A stretch of DNA of 29,934 bases from JBASRP01 sp044866075 (GCA_044866075.1 JBIOTQ010000063.1:1-29934), one strand, 5' to 3'; counted from the stretch's first letter, positions 1 through 8,272 are shown. A program made the numbers and translations. The notes: generated by a model not told the origin, from the sequence alone.

Positions 1-903
1 GGCAGCATCCAGCGATGCGCGCGTGCCGGCGCAGTCGAACGTCACGTCCGCGCCTCCGAGCAGGAACGGCGCGGAGCGCTCGGGGTGCAGGCGGAACGCG
101 CGCGTCGCGCGGCGCACCGCGCCCAGGACCTCGTTCGGCGGGACCACGTCTGTGGCGCCGTACCGGTGCGCGAGCGCGGCTTGGTGCCCGTGCTTCGCGA
201 CGGCGACGATCGGCCCGGCGTCGGAAAACTCGCGCAACGCGGCGATCGTGAGCAGGCCGACGGTGCCCGATCCGACGACCAGCACGCGCGCGTCCCGCGG
301 GACGTCCGCGCGCCGCACGGCATGGATCGCGCACGCGAGCGGCTCGGTCATCAGTGCCGTGGCATCCGACATCCCGTCGGGAACGGCGTGTAGCTGCGAC
401 CGATGGACGACGAGCGCGCCGCTCCAGCCGCCGCCGGTGTCGGCGCAGTAGCCGGTCTGAAGCCCCGTTGCGACGTGCCCGCCGGTGACGCGCTCGCACA
501 GGCCGTGATCGCCGCGCGCGCACGGCTCGCACGGCGGCTCGATGCCGCGCGCCGCACATCCGAGCAGCGGATCGAGGACGACGCGCTGCCCGGCGCCGAG
601 ACCGTCGACGTCGTCGAGGAGCTCGCCGACCACCTCGTGGCCCGGCACGAACGGCATCGAGACGAGCGCGGAGAAATAGAAGGACGCCTCGCCCGACACC
701 GTCGCGAGGTCGGAACCGCAGATGCCCGAGAGCAGCGGCGTGAGGCGAGCCCAACCCGGACCGGGCAAAACGGGGCCGTCGCGGTGGACCAGACGCAATG
801 ACGAGATAGGTCCCGCGAGCAACCCCGGGAGGCGGCGCCCGATGGTGCGCTGCGCCACGTACCGCGGCACCGACCGATGAAGCTCGAGCGCCAGCGCGGT
901 CAT
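1..903 (-). CDS. Zinc-dependent medium-chain alcohol dehydrogenase (3' end outside window)
   Basis: Oxidises an alcohol or reduces an aldehyde with NAD(P); the substrate cannot be read from sequence. The 301 visible residues begin MTALALELHR. They show the catalytic-zinc ligands C62 (CGSD), H89/E90 (GHEVVGE) and E187 (TEPLACA), and the nucleotide-binding loop GSGTVG (211-216). The structural-zinc lobe has four cysteines, C116, C125, C128 and C136, but the first gap is eight residues instead of the usual two. The C-terminal part lies before base 1. ATG at 903-901 overlaps the stop of the upstream acyl-CoA reductase as ATGA, so the two are translationally coupled and probably act in sequence on a fatty alcohol/aldehyde (inference). 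Family assignment is firm, substrate is not. No listed frame shows this gene whole; I translated it directly. Confidence 0.88.
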   Translation of the reverse strand, partial: MTALALELHRSVPRYVAQRTIGRRLPGLLAGPISSLRLVHRDGPVLPGPGWARLTPLLSGICGSDLATVSGEASFYFSALVSMPFVPGHEVVGELLDDVDGLGAGQRVVLDPLLGCAARGIEPPCEPCARGDHGLCERVTGGHVATGLQTGYCADTGGGWSGALVVHRSQLHAVPDGMSDATALMTEPLACAIHAVRRADVPRDARVLVVGSGTVGLLTIAALREFSDAGPIVAVAKHGHQAALAHRYGATDVVPPNEVLGAVRRATRAFRLHPERSAPFLLGGADVTFDCAGTRASLDAA

Positions 904-3140
904 CGCACCGCCTCCGGAAGCAGCACGCGCGGCGTTCCGCGCGCGGCCTCCCACTCCTCGATCGGCCAGCGCCGCGAACGGGCGATGCGCGTCAGCGCCA
1001 CGTCCGGGTTGACGGCGACGGGCCGCCCGACCGCCTCGAGCATCGGCAGGTCCGACAGCGAGTCCGCGTACGCGTAGCAGTGCACGCGATCGGCGCCGAG
1101 CTCGAGCGCGCGACCGACGAGCCAGGAGGCGCGCGCCTCGCCGGTGAGCGGCGGATGCTCCAGGTCGCCGGTGAACGCGCCGTCGCGCGTCGCGAGCGTC
1201 GCCGCGACGATCTCGTCGACCAAGGGCGCGAGCGGCGCGACGATGAAGTCGAGGGAACCCGTCACGAGGATCACGCGATGTCCGGCCGTCCGGTGCTCGC
1301 GGATCCGGCGCACCGCGCCGGGGGCGAGACGCTGCAGCAGCAGGTCGCCGATCGCCTCCGCCGCCAACACACGCACCTCGTCGACCGACACGCCCTCGTA
1401 CAGACGGTAGAACGACCGCAGGAATTCGCCGCGATCGCGACGCTCCGCGCTCAGCAGCTTCGGGACGCGCGCGGCGACCGACGCGATCTGCCGGTAGCGC
1501 GAGGCGCCGTCGAGCTCGGACATCCGCAGCCAGAGGTACGACTCGAGCACGTTCGACGCGACGACGGTGCCCTCGACGTCGAACACGGCCAGAGTCACGG
1601 CTGGACCGGACCCGTTGCCATCCCCGTTGGGGACCACCTGCACGGCCGGTTCCGCGCGCGCCGGGCGCGGCCAGCGCATCACGGCGGTGATCGACGGCAG
1701 ATGAACCTCTTGCAAGTAGTACCGCCACGTGAACGTGGTCGGGTCGAACCCGAAGTCGGCCCGATCCACCTCCGGCAGCGACGTGTGCAACGCGCGGGCG
1801 CGCTCGTCCGTGTAGATCACCTCGGCGTCGGTGTACGCGCCGTACAAGCCCGCGTAGCGCTTCACGAAGTCGAAGCGTCCCCTCAGGCGGTCGACGCGCC
1901 GCGCCGCGTCACGCGCGAAGGACCCGCGCGGGAGCCGCGTGACGCCTCGCTCGACGGCCTCCAGCGCGCGCTCGGCCGTGCGCATCCGTTTCTGCAGCGC
2001 GTGGGATCCGGGGAACCGCCAGACCGGCACCTTGTACGAGCCGCGGCCGCGCTCGGGCAGCGGGTTCGCGAGAAAGTACTCGCGCGTCAGCTCGTAGAGG
2101 TTCCGGAACTGCAGCGGGTTCCGCGCGCCGGACGACACGTGGATAACCGAGCGCCGCTGCGGCGGCTGGGCGGCGACGGCGAGGATCGCGTTCACGACGA
2201 GGTCGATCGGGATCACGTCGAGGATCCCCTCCGGGATGCCGGGGAAGTCGGGCAACGCGCCGCGGCCGTAGGCCAGGATCACCGGCTCGGCCATGCGGAA
2301 GCCCTCGATCCATCCCGGATGGGGGCGCTCGAGCGCCGACTCGACGATCGACGGCCGCACGATCGCGAGCGGGTTCTCGCCCGCGAGGTCGTCGAGTGCC
2401 ATCTCGGTCAGCGCTTTGGTGAACGTGTAGACGTCCGGCCAGCCGAGGCTGCGCGCCCGCGCGCGTCCCAGCGCGACGAGACGCTTCGCGACCCACTCGG
2501 CGCGGTGCTCCTCCGTGCGGGCGGCGACCGATTGCGGGCCGGCGCGGCGCAGCGCCGCGCGGGCGCGCGCGATGAGCCCGTCGAGGATCTCGGGCCGGCG
2601 CGAATCCTCCTCGACCTTCGCGCGGGCCGCGAGGGCGGCGTCGCACTCGGCGCGCCAGTCGGCCGTCCGCGGGAGCAGCTCCTCGCGTTGCACGCCGCGC
2701 GTCACGCCGGCGACGTAGGCCGTCGACACGTGGAGGAACGGACGGCCCCCGGCGGCTTCGTACAGACGCGTGGTCCCGAGCAGGTTCGTGCGGAACGCGT
2801 CGTCGATCGGCGGATCGAACTGCACGGTCGCCGCGCAGTGGATGACGAGGTCTACGTCCGCATCGATCGCCGGCGGGGCGACGGCGAGGTCGGCCGGGAA
2901 AGCGCGGGCCCGCGAGCGAGCGAGGTCGTTCAACCCTTCCGCGCCCAACCGTTCGCGCGGCCCGGCGAACGCGGTTCCCGCGAGGATCCCGGCGAGCCGG
3001 GCCTCCGCGTCGCCGCGGACGTAGACGTCGAGACGCCCGACCGGGATGTCGACGAGCAGCCGCTCGAACAACGCGGTGCCGAGGAATCCCGTGATGCCGG
3101 TGAGCGCGACGCGCTTACCCTGGAGCGCTTCCCGGATCAC
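900..3140 (-). CDS. Fatty acyl-CoA/thioester reductase (extended SDR) fused to HAD-IB phosphatase-like domain
   Basis: A 746-residue two-domain protein. The N-terminal half is an extended short-chain dehydrogenase of the male-sterility/fatty acyl reductase type: NAD(P) loop TGITGFLG (14-21), HVSTAYV (137-143) and active-site Y248-x3-K252 in YTFTKALTE. The family reduces acyl-CoA or acyl-carrier thioesters to aldehyde or alcohol. From about residue 515 it is a HAD-IB (SerB-like) domain: motif I is D521-V-E-G-T, motif II VTGS, and motif IV the DSLSDLPML region. The second motif I acid is Glu rather than Asp. GTG at 3140 is chosen because the Rossmann fold begins at once and GGGGG sits a few bases upstream; an in-frame GTG at 3194 would add 18 residues without a well spaced ribosome site. 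The following dehydrogenase overlaps by four bases. Similar SDR-HAD fusions are known in actinobacteria; the HAD substrate is unknown. Confidence 0.87.
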   Translation of the reverse strand: MIREALQGKRVALTGITGFLGTALFERLLVDIPVGRLDVYVRGDAEARLAGILAGTAFAGPRERLGAEGLNDLARSRARAFPADLAVAPPAIDADVDLVIHCAATVQFDPPIDDAFRTNLLGTTRLYEAAGGRPFLHVSTAYVAGVTRGVQREELLPRTADWRAECDAALAARAKVEEDSRRPEILDGLIARARAALRRAGPQSVAARTEEHRAEWVAKRLVALGRARARSLGWPDVYTFTKALTEMALDDLAGENPLAIVRPSIVESALERPHPGWIEGFRMAEPVILAYGRGALPDFPGIPEGILDVIPIDLVVNAILAVAAQPPQRRSVIHVSSGARNPLQFRNLYELTREYFLANPLPERGRGSYKVPVWRFPGSHALQKRMRTAERALEAVERGVTRLPRGSFARDAARRVDRLRGRFDFVKRYAGLYGAYTDAEVIYTDERARALHTSLPEVDRADFGFDPTTFTWRYYLQEVHLPSITAVMRWPRPARAEPAVQVVPNGDGNGSGPAVTLAVFDVEGTVVASNVLESYLWLRMSELDGASRYRQIASVAARVPKLLSAERRDRGEFLRSFYRLYEGVSVDEVRVLAAEAIGDLLLQRLAPGAVRRIREHRTAGHRVILVTGSLDFIVAPLAPLVDEIVAATLATRDGAFTGDLEHPPLTGEARASWLVGRALELGADRVHCYAYADSLSDLPMLEAVGRPVAVNPDVALTRIARSRRWPIEEWEAARGTPRVLLPEAVR

Positions 3141-3199
3141 TCCAGCCCCCAGTAATTCAACCGGTGAACGGACGCTTCGATTCCACCCGCGCACCCTTC

Positions 3200-3220
3200 T
3201 CTACCGCGCGGTAGATTATG
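3200..3220 (-). promoter_or_regulatory. Promoter and 16-bp palindromic operator of the acyl-CoA reductase
   Basis: Positions 3200-3215 read TCTACCGCGCGGTAGA, a perfect palindrome. On the minus strand it directly follows a CATAAT -10 box (3220-3215), so it would cover the transcription start, where a TetR-type repressor commonly binds. The leader to the GTG at 3140 is then about 70 bases. The regulator is not identified. Confidence 0.5.
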
Positions 3221-3252
3221 AGATTCGCACCGCGCAACGCAAAGTCGTGAAT

Positions 3253-3266
3253 CTCTCGTGCGAGAG
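3253..3266. repeat. Inverted repeat CTCTCG-TG-CGAGAG
   Basis: Two perfect 6-base arms around TG in the 161-base gap between the reductase and the CBS gene. It could be an operator or a weak hairpin 3' of the CBS gene; no T-run follows on the minus strand. A second small inverted repeat, ACCGG-GGA-CCGGT, lies at 3279-3291. Confidence 0.35.
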
Positions 3267-3301
3267 GGTTCGGTGCGGACCGGGGACCGGTTCGGGGGGC
3301 G

Positions 3302-3697
3302 CTACTTGTGCACGGCCTCGGCCGGCATCTGGATGCCGGCCTTGGCCAGGTCGCGGATCGAGACGACGCCCTTGAGTTCGCGCTCGCCGTCGACGACCGG
3401 CAGGTGGCGGAAGCCGTGCTCGAGCATGATCTGGACGCCTTCTTCGACGCTCGTCTCCGGATTGACCGCAACGGGCGTCGGGGTCATGTAATCGCGGACG
3501 TGGACGTTCTCGGTGTCGATACCCTCGGCGACGGCCTTGACCATGTCGCGCTCGGTGAGGATCCCGATCAGGTAGCCGTCCTCGGTGACGAGGACGGACG
3601 AGATCTTCCCTTCCTTCATGGCCTGCGCTGCCGCCTGGAGGGTCTCTGCGGGCTCGACGTCGATGACGTCGGTCCTCATGATCTCCCGGAGCTGCAT
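3302..3697 (-). CDS. CBS-domain-pair (Bateman module) protein
   Basis: A 131-residue stand-alone Bateman module: two CBS repeats, about residues 5-60 (MRTDVIDVEPAETL, then GILTERDMV) and 70-125 (YMTPTPVAVNPETS, then GVVSIRDLAKAG). Such modules bind adenosyl ligands (AMP, ATP, SAM, sometimes NAD) and act as energy or metabolite sensors; here no effector domain is attached. ATG at 3697 (MQLREIM) is preferred over a start at 3727 because GGGGAGG lies six bases upstream and the fold begins there. Soluble, no signal peptide. A TAGGCT -10-like box lies about 35 bases upstream. The partner protein cannot be told from the neighbours. Confidence 0.9.
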   Translation of the reverse strand: MQLREIMRTDVIDVEPAETLQAAAQAMKEGKISSVLVTEDGYLIGILTERDMVKAVAEGIDTENVHVRDYMTPTPVAVNPETSVEEGVQIMLEHGFRHLPVVDGERELKGVVSIRDLAKAGIQMPAEAVHK

Positions 3698-3760
3698 GCA
3701 GAACCTCCCCTGGCCGAACGTGCGCACAGCCTACCCTGCTTACCCCGAAACCGGCGAGGC

Positions 3761-4297
3761 CTATCCGATAAGTGTTTCCTGTCCCCCGTCGTACACCAAA
3801 TGGTCATTTTGCCGGCGGACACCCTCCGTGAGCCGGTGAGGGTTCAACCGGCCGTCGCGCATCAGGTGAACGACCTCGGCTCCGCCGAGCAGGACGGCGG
3901 CGTCGGACAGTAGGCGCCGGTGGCATCGCCACCAGACGCTCTCGGAGCACATCACGGCGGTCGGTTTCGCGGCGGCGTCGGCGAGCACGCGGTCGAGCGC
4001 GGCGCGGAAGGCCGGTGTGCGCATGTGGTCGGCGTAGCCGCGGAACATCGGCTCGCGAAGGACGATGTTCGGGGTATCCGGATCCGGCCTGCGGAATCCG
4101 CCGAGATCCTTCTCCCAGCGGTACGCGATGCCGGCCTCCGGCAGCCAGGTCTCCATCGCCTCGCGCCTGAACGGCGGGTTGCGTTTGCTCCCGGGCGCCG
4201 TGCGGACGTCGATCAGGAGCGCGACGCCCGCGTCGCGCAGCAGCGCGACGAACGCCTCTGGCGGCGCGAGGCCGTGTCCGATGGTGAAGACAACCAC
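3761..4297 (-). CDS. DUF488 family protein
   Basis: A 178-residue protein of the DUF488 family, seen from TIGHGL (5-10), LLIDVRTAPGSKRNPPF (27-43) and the Cys/His patch C117-SESVWWR-C125-H126. The family has no settled function; the conserved Arg and Cys residues suggest an enzymatic or nucleic-acid role. The reading frame continues open far upstream only because it lies antisense to the phosphoesterase. The credible start is GTG at 4297, as the conserved TIGHG begins four residues later. No ribosome site precedes it, but TATGCT ends six bases before the GTG, so the mRNA is probably leaderless. It is divergent from the phosphoesterase gene, and the CBS gene follows 63 bases downstream on the same strand. 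Confidence 0.82.
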   Translation of the reverse strand: MVVFTIGHGLAPPEAFVALLRDAGVALLIDVRTAPGSKRNPPFRREAMETWLPEAGIAYRWEKDLGGFRRPDPDTPNIVLREPMFRGYADHMRTPAFRAALDRVLADAAAKPTAVMCSESVWWRCHRRLLSDAAVLLGGAEVVHLMRDGRLNPHRLTEGVRRQNDHLVYDGGQETLIG

Positions 4298-4360
4298 GTT
4301 TTCAGCATAGGGAACCGATGCTTCGATTCCACCCACCCACCCGGGATACCATCCGTGCAG
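4298..4360. promoter_or_regulatory. Divergent promoter region, apparently leaderless on both sides
   Basis: A 63-base divergent gap. Minus strand: TATGCT followed by six bases and then GTG (4297). Plus strand: TACCAT at 4347-4352 followed by eight bases and then ATG (4361). Neither start has a ribosome-binding site, and both spacings put the transcription start on or beside the start codon. Inferred from spacing only. Confidence 0.5.
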
Positions 4361-5764
4361 ATGAGAGTTCCGCGTGTCCTGCGGAGCGTCGTCCTCCTCC
4401 GCCTCGTCCTGCTCGCCGGCCTGCTCTTCGCCAGCGCGCGGGTCGTCGCTCCGGTCACCTTCCCGTTCTCGTCGGGCGATCTCGTCGTGCGCGTCTCCCC
4501 CGCCGTGCCCGGCGGCAAGGTGCTGCTGGACCTCGGTCCGTTCGGCGAGCTGTCGTGGCGGACGCACAAGAGTCCCATCAACGTTCGCGCGTCGTTCATC
4601 GTCGGCCAGAGCCCGCGCGAGCTCCCGAACCTCGCCGACCTCCGGGACCTTCGCGTTGCGTTTTTGCTCCGCAAGCTGCCCTGGCTCGCGCTGGGCGGCG
4701 TGTTCGGCGCGCTGCTCGTCGTCCCGATGGGGTCGATCCGCCGGCGCACCCTCGCCGCGGGCATCGGAGCCGGCGGGACGCTCGCGGCCGGCGCGATCCT
4801 CGTCGTCGCGACGATCTTCACGTTCAACGCGAAGGCTCTCGACCGGCCGCACTACCGCGGTCCCATCGAGGACGCGCCGCGCGTTCTGTCGATCCTCAAG
4901 GAGGTCGGCCGGGACGTCGCCGGCGCGAAGCGCAACATCAACAAGGTCGCCGAAGGCCTTCAGCGGCTGCACGCGCAGATCGTGTCGAGCGCCGCGCCGA
5001 TCCCGTCGGGGCCCACGTTGCGCGTGCTGGTCATGTCGGACGTGCACAACAACGTCCTGGGGCTCCTGATCGCGCAGCAGCTCATCCGCAGCTTCGACGC
5101 GACCGTCGTTCTTAACGCCGGCGACTTCACCGATCGCGGCACCGAACCCGAAGCCGAGTTGTTCGCCCGCTTCGGCTCGCTGGCGCCCAAGCAGATCGTG
5201 ATCGGCGGCAACCACGAGGACCGTCCGACGATGGATCGGATCAGGAAGATCCCCGGCGTCACGGTCCTCGAGCAAGGCGGGATGGACCTCGTCGATCTCG
5301 ACGGCATCACCGTGCTCGGCGACAGCGATCCGAACTCGTTCGGCATCTCGTCGAACCCGTTCGACCCGGCCGCGCTGGCGGAGATCCCCGTGCGGTGCGG
5401 TCAACTCCGCTCACGCTGGGAGACGACACACGCGACGATCGTCATGGTGCACGATCCGAAGATGGGCACCTGCGCCGCCGACGCCGCGCGCGCGCAGGAC
5501 CTGCCTCTCATCTTCGTCTGGGGCCACACGCATAGGGCGGCGCTGGGCGTGCGCGGGTCGGTTCTGGAGATGAGCGATGGAACAAGCGGCGCGAACGGCA
5601 TCAAGACACCGAAGCCGGCGCCGTACGGGTTCGGGCTGCTCGAGTTCGATCTGACGACGCATGCACTCGCATCGGCGTGCATCTTCCAGTTCGACGACCC
5701 CGCGCACCTTCGCGAGACCTCGTGCCTGGTCGACCCGCTCGTGCCGGAACCGGCGAGCGGCTGA
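4361..5764 (+). CDS. Membrane-anchored calcineurin-like metallophosphoesterase
   Basis: A 467-residue protein with an N-terminal membrane segment (about 8-30), an extracytoplasmic-looking stretch, two more hydrophobic segments (about 106-124 and 134-154), a short helical linker (175-205) and a C-terminal metallophosphoesterase domain. All metal-site motifs are present: D227-V-H229, G-D255 in AGDFTD, G-N284-H285-ED, H364 in VHDPK, and GHTH (388-391). It should hydrolyse phosphate mono- or diesters with a dinuclear metal centre; the substrate is unknown, and the side of the membrane depends on whether there are two or three spanning helices (three would leave the catalytic domain outside if the N-terminus is cytoplasmic). 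ATG at 4361 is chosen because the signal-anchor begins there; the frame is open upstream but that stretch is antisense to the DUF488 gene. The macrodomain gene follows after 20 bases. Confidence 0.88.
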   Translation: MRVPRVLRSVVLLRLVLLAGLLFASARVVAPVTFPFSSGDLVVRVSPAVPGGKVLLDLGPFGELSWRTHKSPINVRASFIVGQSPRELPNLADLRDLRVAFLLRKLPWLALGGVFGALLVVPMGSIRRRTLAAGIGAGGTLAAGAILVVATIFTFNAKALDRPHYRGPIEDAPRVLSILKEVGRDVAGAKRNINKVAEGLQRLHAQIVSSAAPIPSGPTLRVLVMSDVHNNVLGLLIAQQLIRSFDATVVLNAGDFTDRGTEPEAELFARFGSLAPKQIVIGGNHEDRPTMDRIRKIPGVTVLEQGGMDLVDLDGITVLGDSDPNSFGISSNPFDPAALAEIPVRCGQLRSRWETTHATIVMVHDPKMGTCAADAARAQDLPLIFVWGHTHRAALGVRGSVLEMSDGTSGANGIKTPKPAPYGFGLLEFDLTTHALASACIFQFDDPAHLRETSCLVDPLVPEPASG

Positions 5765-5771
5765 GCAGGAC

Positions 5772-5784
5772 TAGGATTCCAGCG
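5772..5784 (+). promoter_or_regulatory. TAGGAT box seven bases before the macrodomain start
   Basis: TAGGAT at 5772-5777 is followed by seven bases and ATG 5785, with no ribosome-binding site. This fits an internal leaderless promoter between the phosphoesterase and the macrodomain gene. Confidence 0.45.
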
Positions 5785-6303
5785 ATGCGCATCGAGCTGG
5801 TCCAAGGCGACATCACCGCGCAAGACGTGGACGCGATCGTCAACGCCGCGAACTCTTCGCTGATGGGCGGCGGCGGTGTCGACGGGGCGATCCATCGCAA
5901 GGGCGGCCCGAAGATCCTGGAGGAGTGCCGGCGCCTGCGCGCGACGACGCTCGAGCAAGGGCTGCCGCCCGGCAAAGCGGTGGCGACGACCGGCGGGAAC
6001 CTGAAATCGAAGTGGGTGATCCACACGGTAGGCCCGGTCTTCTCGAAGAACGAGGACCGCTCGAAGTTGCTGGCGTCGTGTCACACCGAGTCGCTGCGCG
6101 TCGCCGACGAGCTGGGCGCGACGACGGTCGCCTTCCCCGCCATCTCGACCGGCGTCTACGGCTACCCGCTCGACCTCGCCGCGCCGATCGCGATCCGCTC
6201 GGTTCGCGACGCGAGCACGTCGGTCGAAGAGGTGCGCTTCGTGCTCTTCGACGACGCCGCGCACGACGCGTTCCAGCGCGCTTTGAAGGAGGCCTCCCCA
6301 TGA
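5785..6303 (+). CDS. Macrodomain protein, O-acetyl-ADP-ribose deacetylase type
   Basis: A 172-residue single macrodomain. The ADP-ribose pocket is clear: GDITAQDVDAIVNAANSS at the N-terminus, then GGGGVDGAIH with the catalytic-type Asp, and STGVYGYP in the phosphate loop, all as in the MacroD/YmdB class that removes acetyl from O-acetyl-ADP-ribose or mono-ADP-ribose from protein acidic residues. The length equals that of stand-alone bacterial MacroD enzymes. Cytosolic. The last codon and stop overlap the next start as ATGA (6300-6303), so the propeller gene is translationally coupled, suggesting a shared process. Which substrate it uses in this organism is not shown. Confidence 0.93.
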   Translation: MRIELVQGDITAQDVDAIVNAANSSLMGGGGVDGAIHRKGGPKILEECRRLRATTLEQGLPPGKAVATTGGNLKSKWVIHTVGPVFSKNEDRSKLLASCHTESLRVADELGATTVAFPAISTGVYGYPLDLAAPIAIRSVRDASTSVEEVRFVLFDDAAHDAFQRALKEASP

Positions 6304-7190
6304 CGCGCTTCTTGATCGGAACAGAGCGGTCGCTCACGGAGCTCGGATCTAGCGCAGAGCTGCTGAAGAAACCCGTGAGCCTGGCGAGAGAAACCGACGG
6401 CTGGTGGGCGATCGCGGAAGGGTTCCGGGTCCTGCGGTCCGCGGACGCCCGGGCGTGGGAGGAGGTCGCAACGGTGCGCGGTCTGCGCGGGAAATGTGTT
6501 GTCCCGTTCGACGGTGGCGCGCTCGTCGGCACGTCCGAGGCTCACCTCGTGCGCGTCGCGGACGGCAGCGCCAAGCGCGTCGCTCCGTTCGACAAGGTTC
6601 CGACGCGCGACGACTGGTATACGCCCTGGGGCGGCCCGCCCGACGTGCGCTCACTCTCGCGCGGCGCCGACGGAGCCGCGTACGCGAACGTCCACGTCGG
6701 CGGCATCCTCCGCTCCGACGACGGAGAGAAGTGGCGGCCGACGTCGATGGACGTCGACGCGGACGTGCACCAAGTGCTGGCACACCCCGACACGCCGGGC
6801 CTCGTCTTCGCCGCGACCGCCATCGGCCTTGCGACGTCGAAGGACGGAGGAGAGACGTGGGACTTCTCCGAGGAGGGGATGCACGCCAGCTACTGCCGCG
6901 CGGTCGCGATCGCCGGCGACACGCTCCTCGTGTCCGCCTCGAAGAGCCACACCGGCCGCCAATCGGCGCTCTACCGCCGCCCGCTAACCGGAGGACCGTT
7001 CGAGCGCTGTGAGAAGGGCCTGCCCGAGTGGTTCGCCGACAACGTCGACACGTTCTGCCTCGACGCCCGCGGCGACGAGGCCGTCCTCGGCACCTCAGAC
7101 GGTCTGGTGTTCGTATCGGACGACGGCGGGGAGAGCTGGCACGAGGAAGCGTCGGGCCTTCCGAGCGTAACCTGCGTCGCGATCGACTAG
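6300..7190 (+). CDS. Asp-box (BNR/sialidase-like) beta-propeller protein
   Basis: A 296-residue protein with repeated propeller blades and Asp-boxes SDDGEKW (139-145), SKDGGETW (180-187) and SDDGGESW (273-280). Proteins of this WD40/YVTN/BNR-like group, also called exo-alpha-sialidase-like, usually scaffold or bind rather than catalyse; no sialidase Arg triad is evident. There is no signal peptide (MTRFLIGTERSL), unlike most BNR proteins, so it is probably cytosolic. Start ATG overlaps the macrodomain stop by four bases. Its own stop shares the palindromic CTAG at 7187-7190 with the convergent phosphotransferase. Coupling to a macrodomain hydrolase hints at a role with ADP-ribose metabolism, but this is inference only. 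Confidence 0.82.
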   Translation: MTRFLIGTERSLTELGSSAELLKKPVSLARETDGWWAIAEGFRVLRSADARAWEEVATVRGLRGKCVVPFDGGALVGTSEAHLVRVADGSAKRVAPFDKVPTRDDWYTPWGGPPDVRSLSRGADGAAYANVHVGGILRSDDGEKWRPTSMDVDADVHQVLAHPDTPGLVFAATAIGLATSKDGGETWDFSEEGMHASYCRAVAIAGDTLLVSASKSHTGRQSALYRRPLTGGPFERCEKGLPEWFADNVDTFCLDARGDEAVLGTSDGLVFVSDDGGESWHEEASGLPSVTCVAID

Positions 7191-8260
7191 GCGCCGTACT
7201 CCTCCAGCAGCTTCCCGAGCGCCTGCATCGCGAAGCTGTTCGTGCCGAAGTCGGTGTCTTCGGGCAGCAGACCGGAGCCGACCATCAGATGGCCGAGGCG
7301 CACCATGATCGCGGCGAAGCGCAGCGACGCCATCGCTTCGTAAAAGGGAATATGTGAGACGCTCAGGCCTGTGATCTCCATGTAGTGCGTGACCGTGTCC
7401 TCACGGCTGGGGAAGCCCAGCGGACGCGCGGCGCCGAGCCCGGCGCTGAACAGGCGGTCGAAGTACAGGAACCACGCGAGGTCCTGCTCCGGCGAGGCGA
7501 GCGTGGCCATCTCCCAGTCGAGCAGAGCCGCGCAGCGGTAGTCCTTGAAGATCTGATTACCGATGCGCGAATCGCCCCAGCAGAGACGGACGGGCTCCGC
7601 GCTCGACGGGCGGTGCGCGTCGAGCCATGCGAGGCCGATGTCGAGCGTGTCGATCCGCTTGTCGCCGCAAACCCGGTCCACGTATCCGCGGAGATGTGCC
7701 ATCTCCGAATCCGCGCCCGGCACGCCGTCGTGCCGAAGCAGGAACTCGAGTCCGAGCGAATCGGGATCGAGGCGATGCACCGCGGCCATCGCCTCAAGGC
7801 CGGTCCACCACACTTGCGCTTGCTGCTCCGGCGTCGACTCGAGCAGCCAGCCTCCGAACGTGTACGGCGGGTTGTCGGGCGGGATCACCCCGTCGACGCG
7901 ATCCATCACGAAGAAGCGCGCGCCGAGAACCGACGGGTCCTCCTCGAACCAGTGGATGCGTGGGACCAGAACGCCGGTGCCGTCGAGCGCTTTCATCACG
8001 CGGAGCTCGGCGCCGACGTCCTGCTCGAAGAAGACGCTGTGCGACGACGGTTCGACGCGGGCGACGAGCCCGCGTCTCTCCTCGAGGCCGTCGCGCGTCC
8101 AGGTCGCTTCGAAGATCAGCGTCTCGTGAGAGTAGCCCGTGTAGGCGGGGCCGCCGACCTCGGAAACGTCGATATCGCGCGCATCCGGAAGCTGCGACGC
8201 CAGCCACTCCCGGAGCCGCTTCCGCGTGTCATCCGGGTCACGCTGCGTGGGCAGCGCCAT
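7187..8260 (-). CDS. Phosphotransferase family protein (APH/ACAD10-like kinase fold)
   Basis: A 357-residue aminoglycoside-phosphotransferase-fold protein of the subgroup often encoded with acyl-CoA dehydrogenases. The catalytic loop is W228-G-D230-SRIG-N235 (Brenner motif, Trp for His), and the metal-binding motif is D248-WE in LLDWEMA. The mammalian relative ACAD10/11 phosphorylates 4-hydroxyacyl-CoA during fatty acid catabolism, so a hydroxyacyl or similar lipid substrate is more likely than an antibiotic. ATG at 8260 is used because GGAGGGGC lies just before it and the kinase fold starts near residue 30; the upstream in-frame start at 8338 would lie in the promoter region. It is divergent from the SCP2/ligase/acyltransferase operon, in line with a lipid role. 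Confidence 0.88.
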   Translation of the reverse strand: MALPTQRDPDDTRKRLREWLASQLPDARDIDVSEVGGPAYTGYSHETLIFEATWTRDGLEERRGLVARVEPSSHSVFFEQDVGAELRVMKALDGTGVLVPRIHWFEEDPSVLGARFFVMDRVDGVIPPDNPPYTFGGWLLESTPEQQAQVWWTGLEAMAAVHRLDPDSLGLEFLLRHDGVPGADSEMAHLRGYVDRVCGDKRIDTLDIGLAWLDAHRPSSAEPVRLCWGDSRIGNQIFKDYRCAALLDWEMATLASPEQDLAWFLYFDRLFSAGLGAARPLGFPSREDTVTHYMEITGLSVSHIPFYEAMASLRFAAIMVRLGHLMVGSGLLPEDTDFGTNSFAMQALGKLLEEYGA

Positions 8261-8272
8261 GCCCCTCCCCTT

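Noticed and set aside
1080..3155. 691-codon open frame on the plus strand
   Set aside because: It is antisense to the acyl-CoA reductase, is extremely Arg/Asp/Glu/Val-rich with no domain, and reflects the open frames usual in high-G+C coding DNA.
3920..4360. Upstream extension of the phosphoesterase frame
   Set aside because: Antisense to DUF488; the signal-anchor begins at ATG 4361.
4298..5404. Long N-terminal extension of the DUF488 frame
   Set aside because: The extension is antisense to the metallophosphoesterase and has no domain; the DUF488 fold starts at GTG 4297.
7187..8260. Aminoglycoside resistance gene
   Set aside because: The fold is APH-like, but the sequence belongs to the acyl-CoA-dehydrogenase-linked group and lies among lipid genes; no resistance should be inferred.
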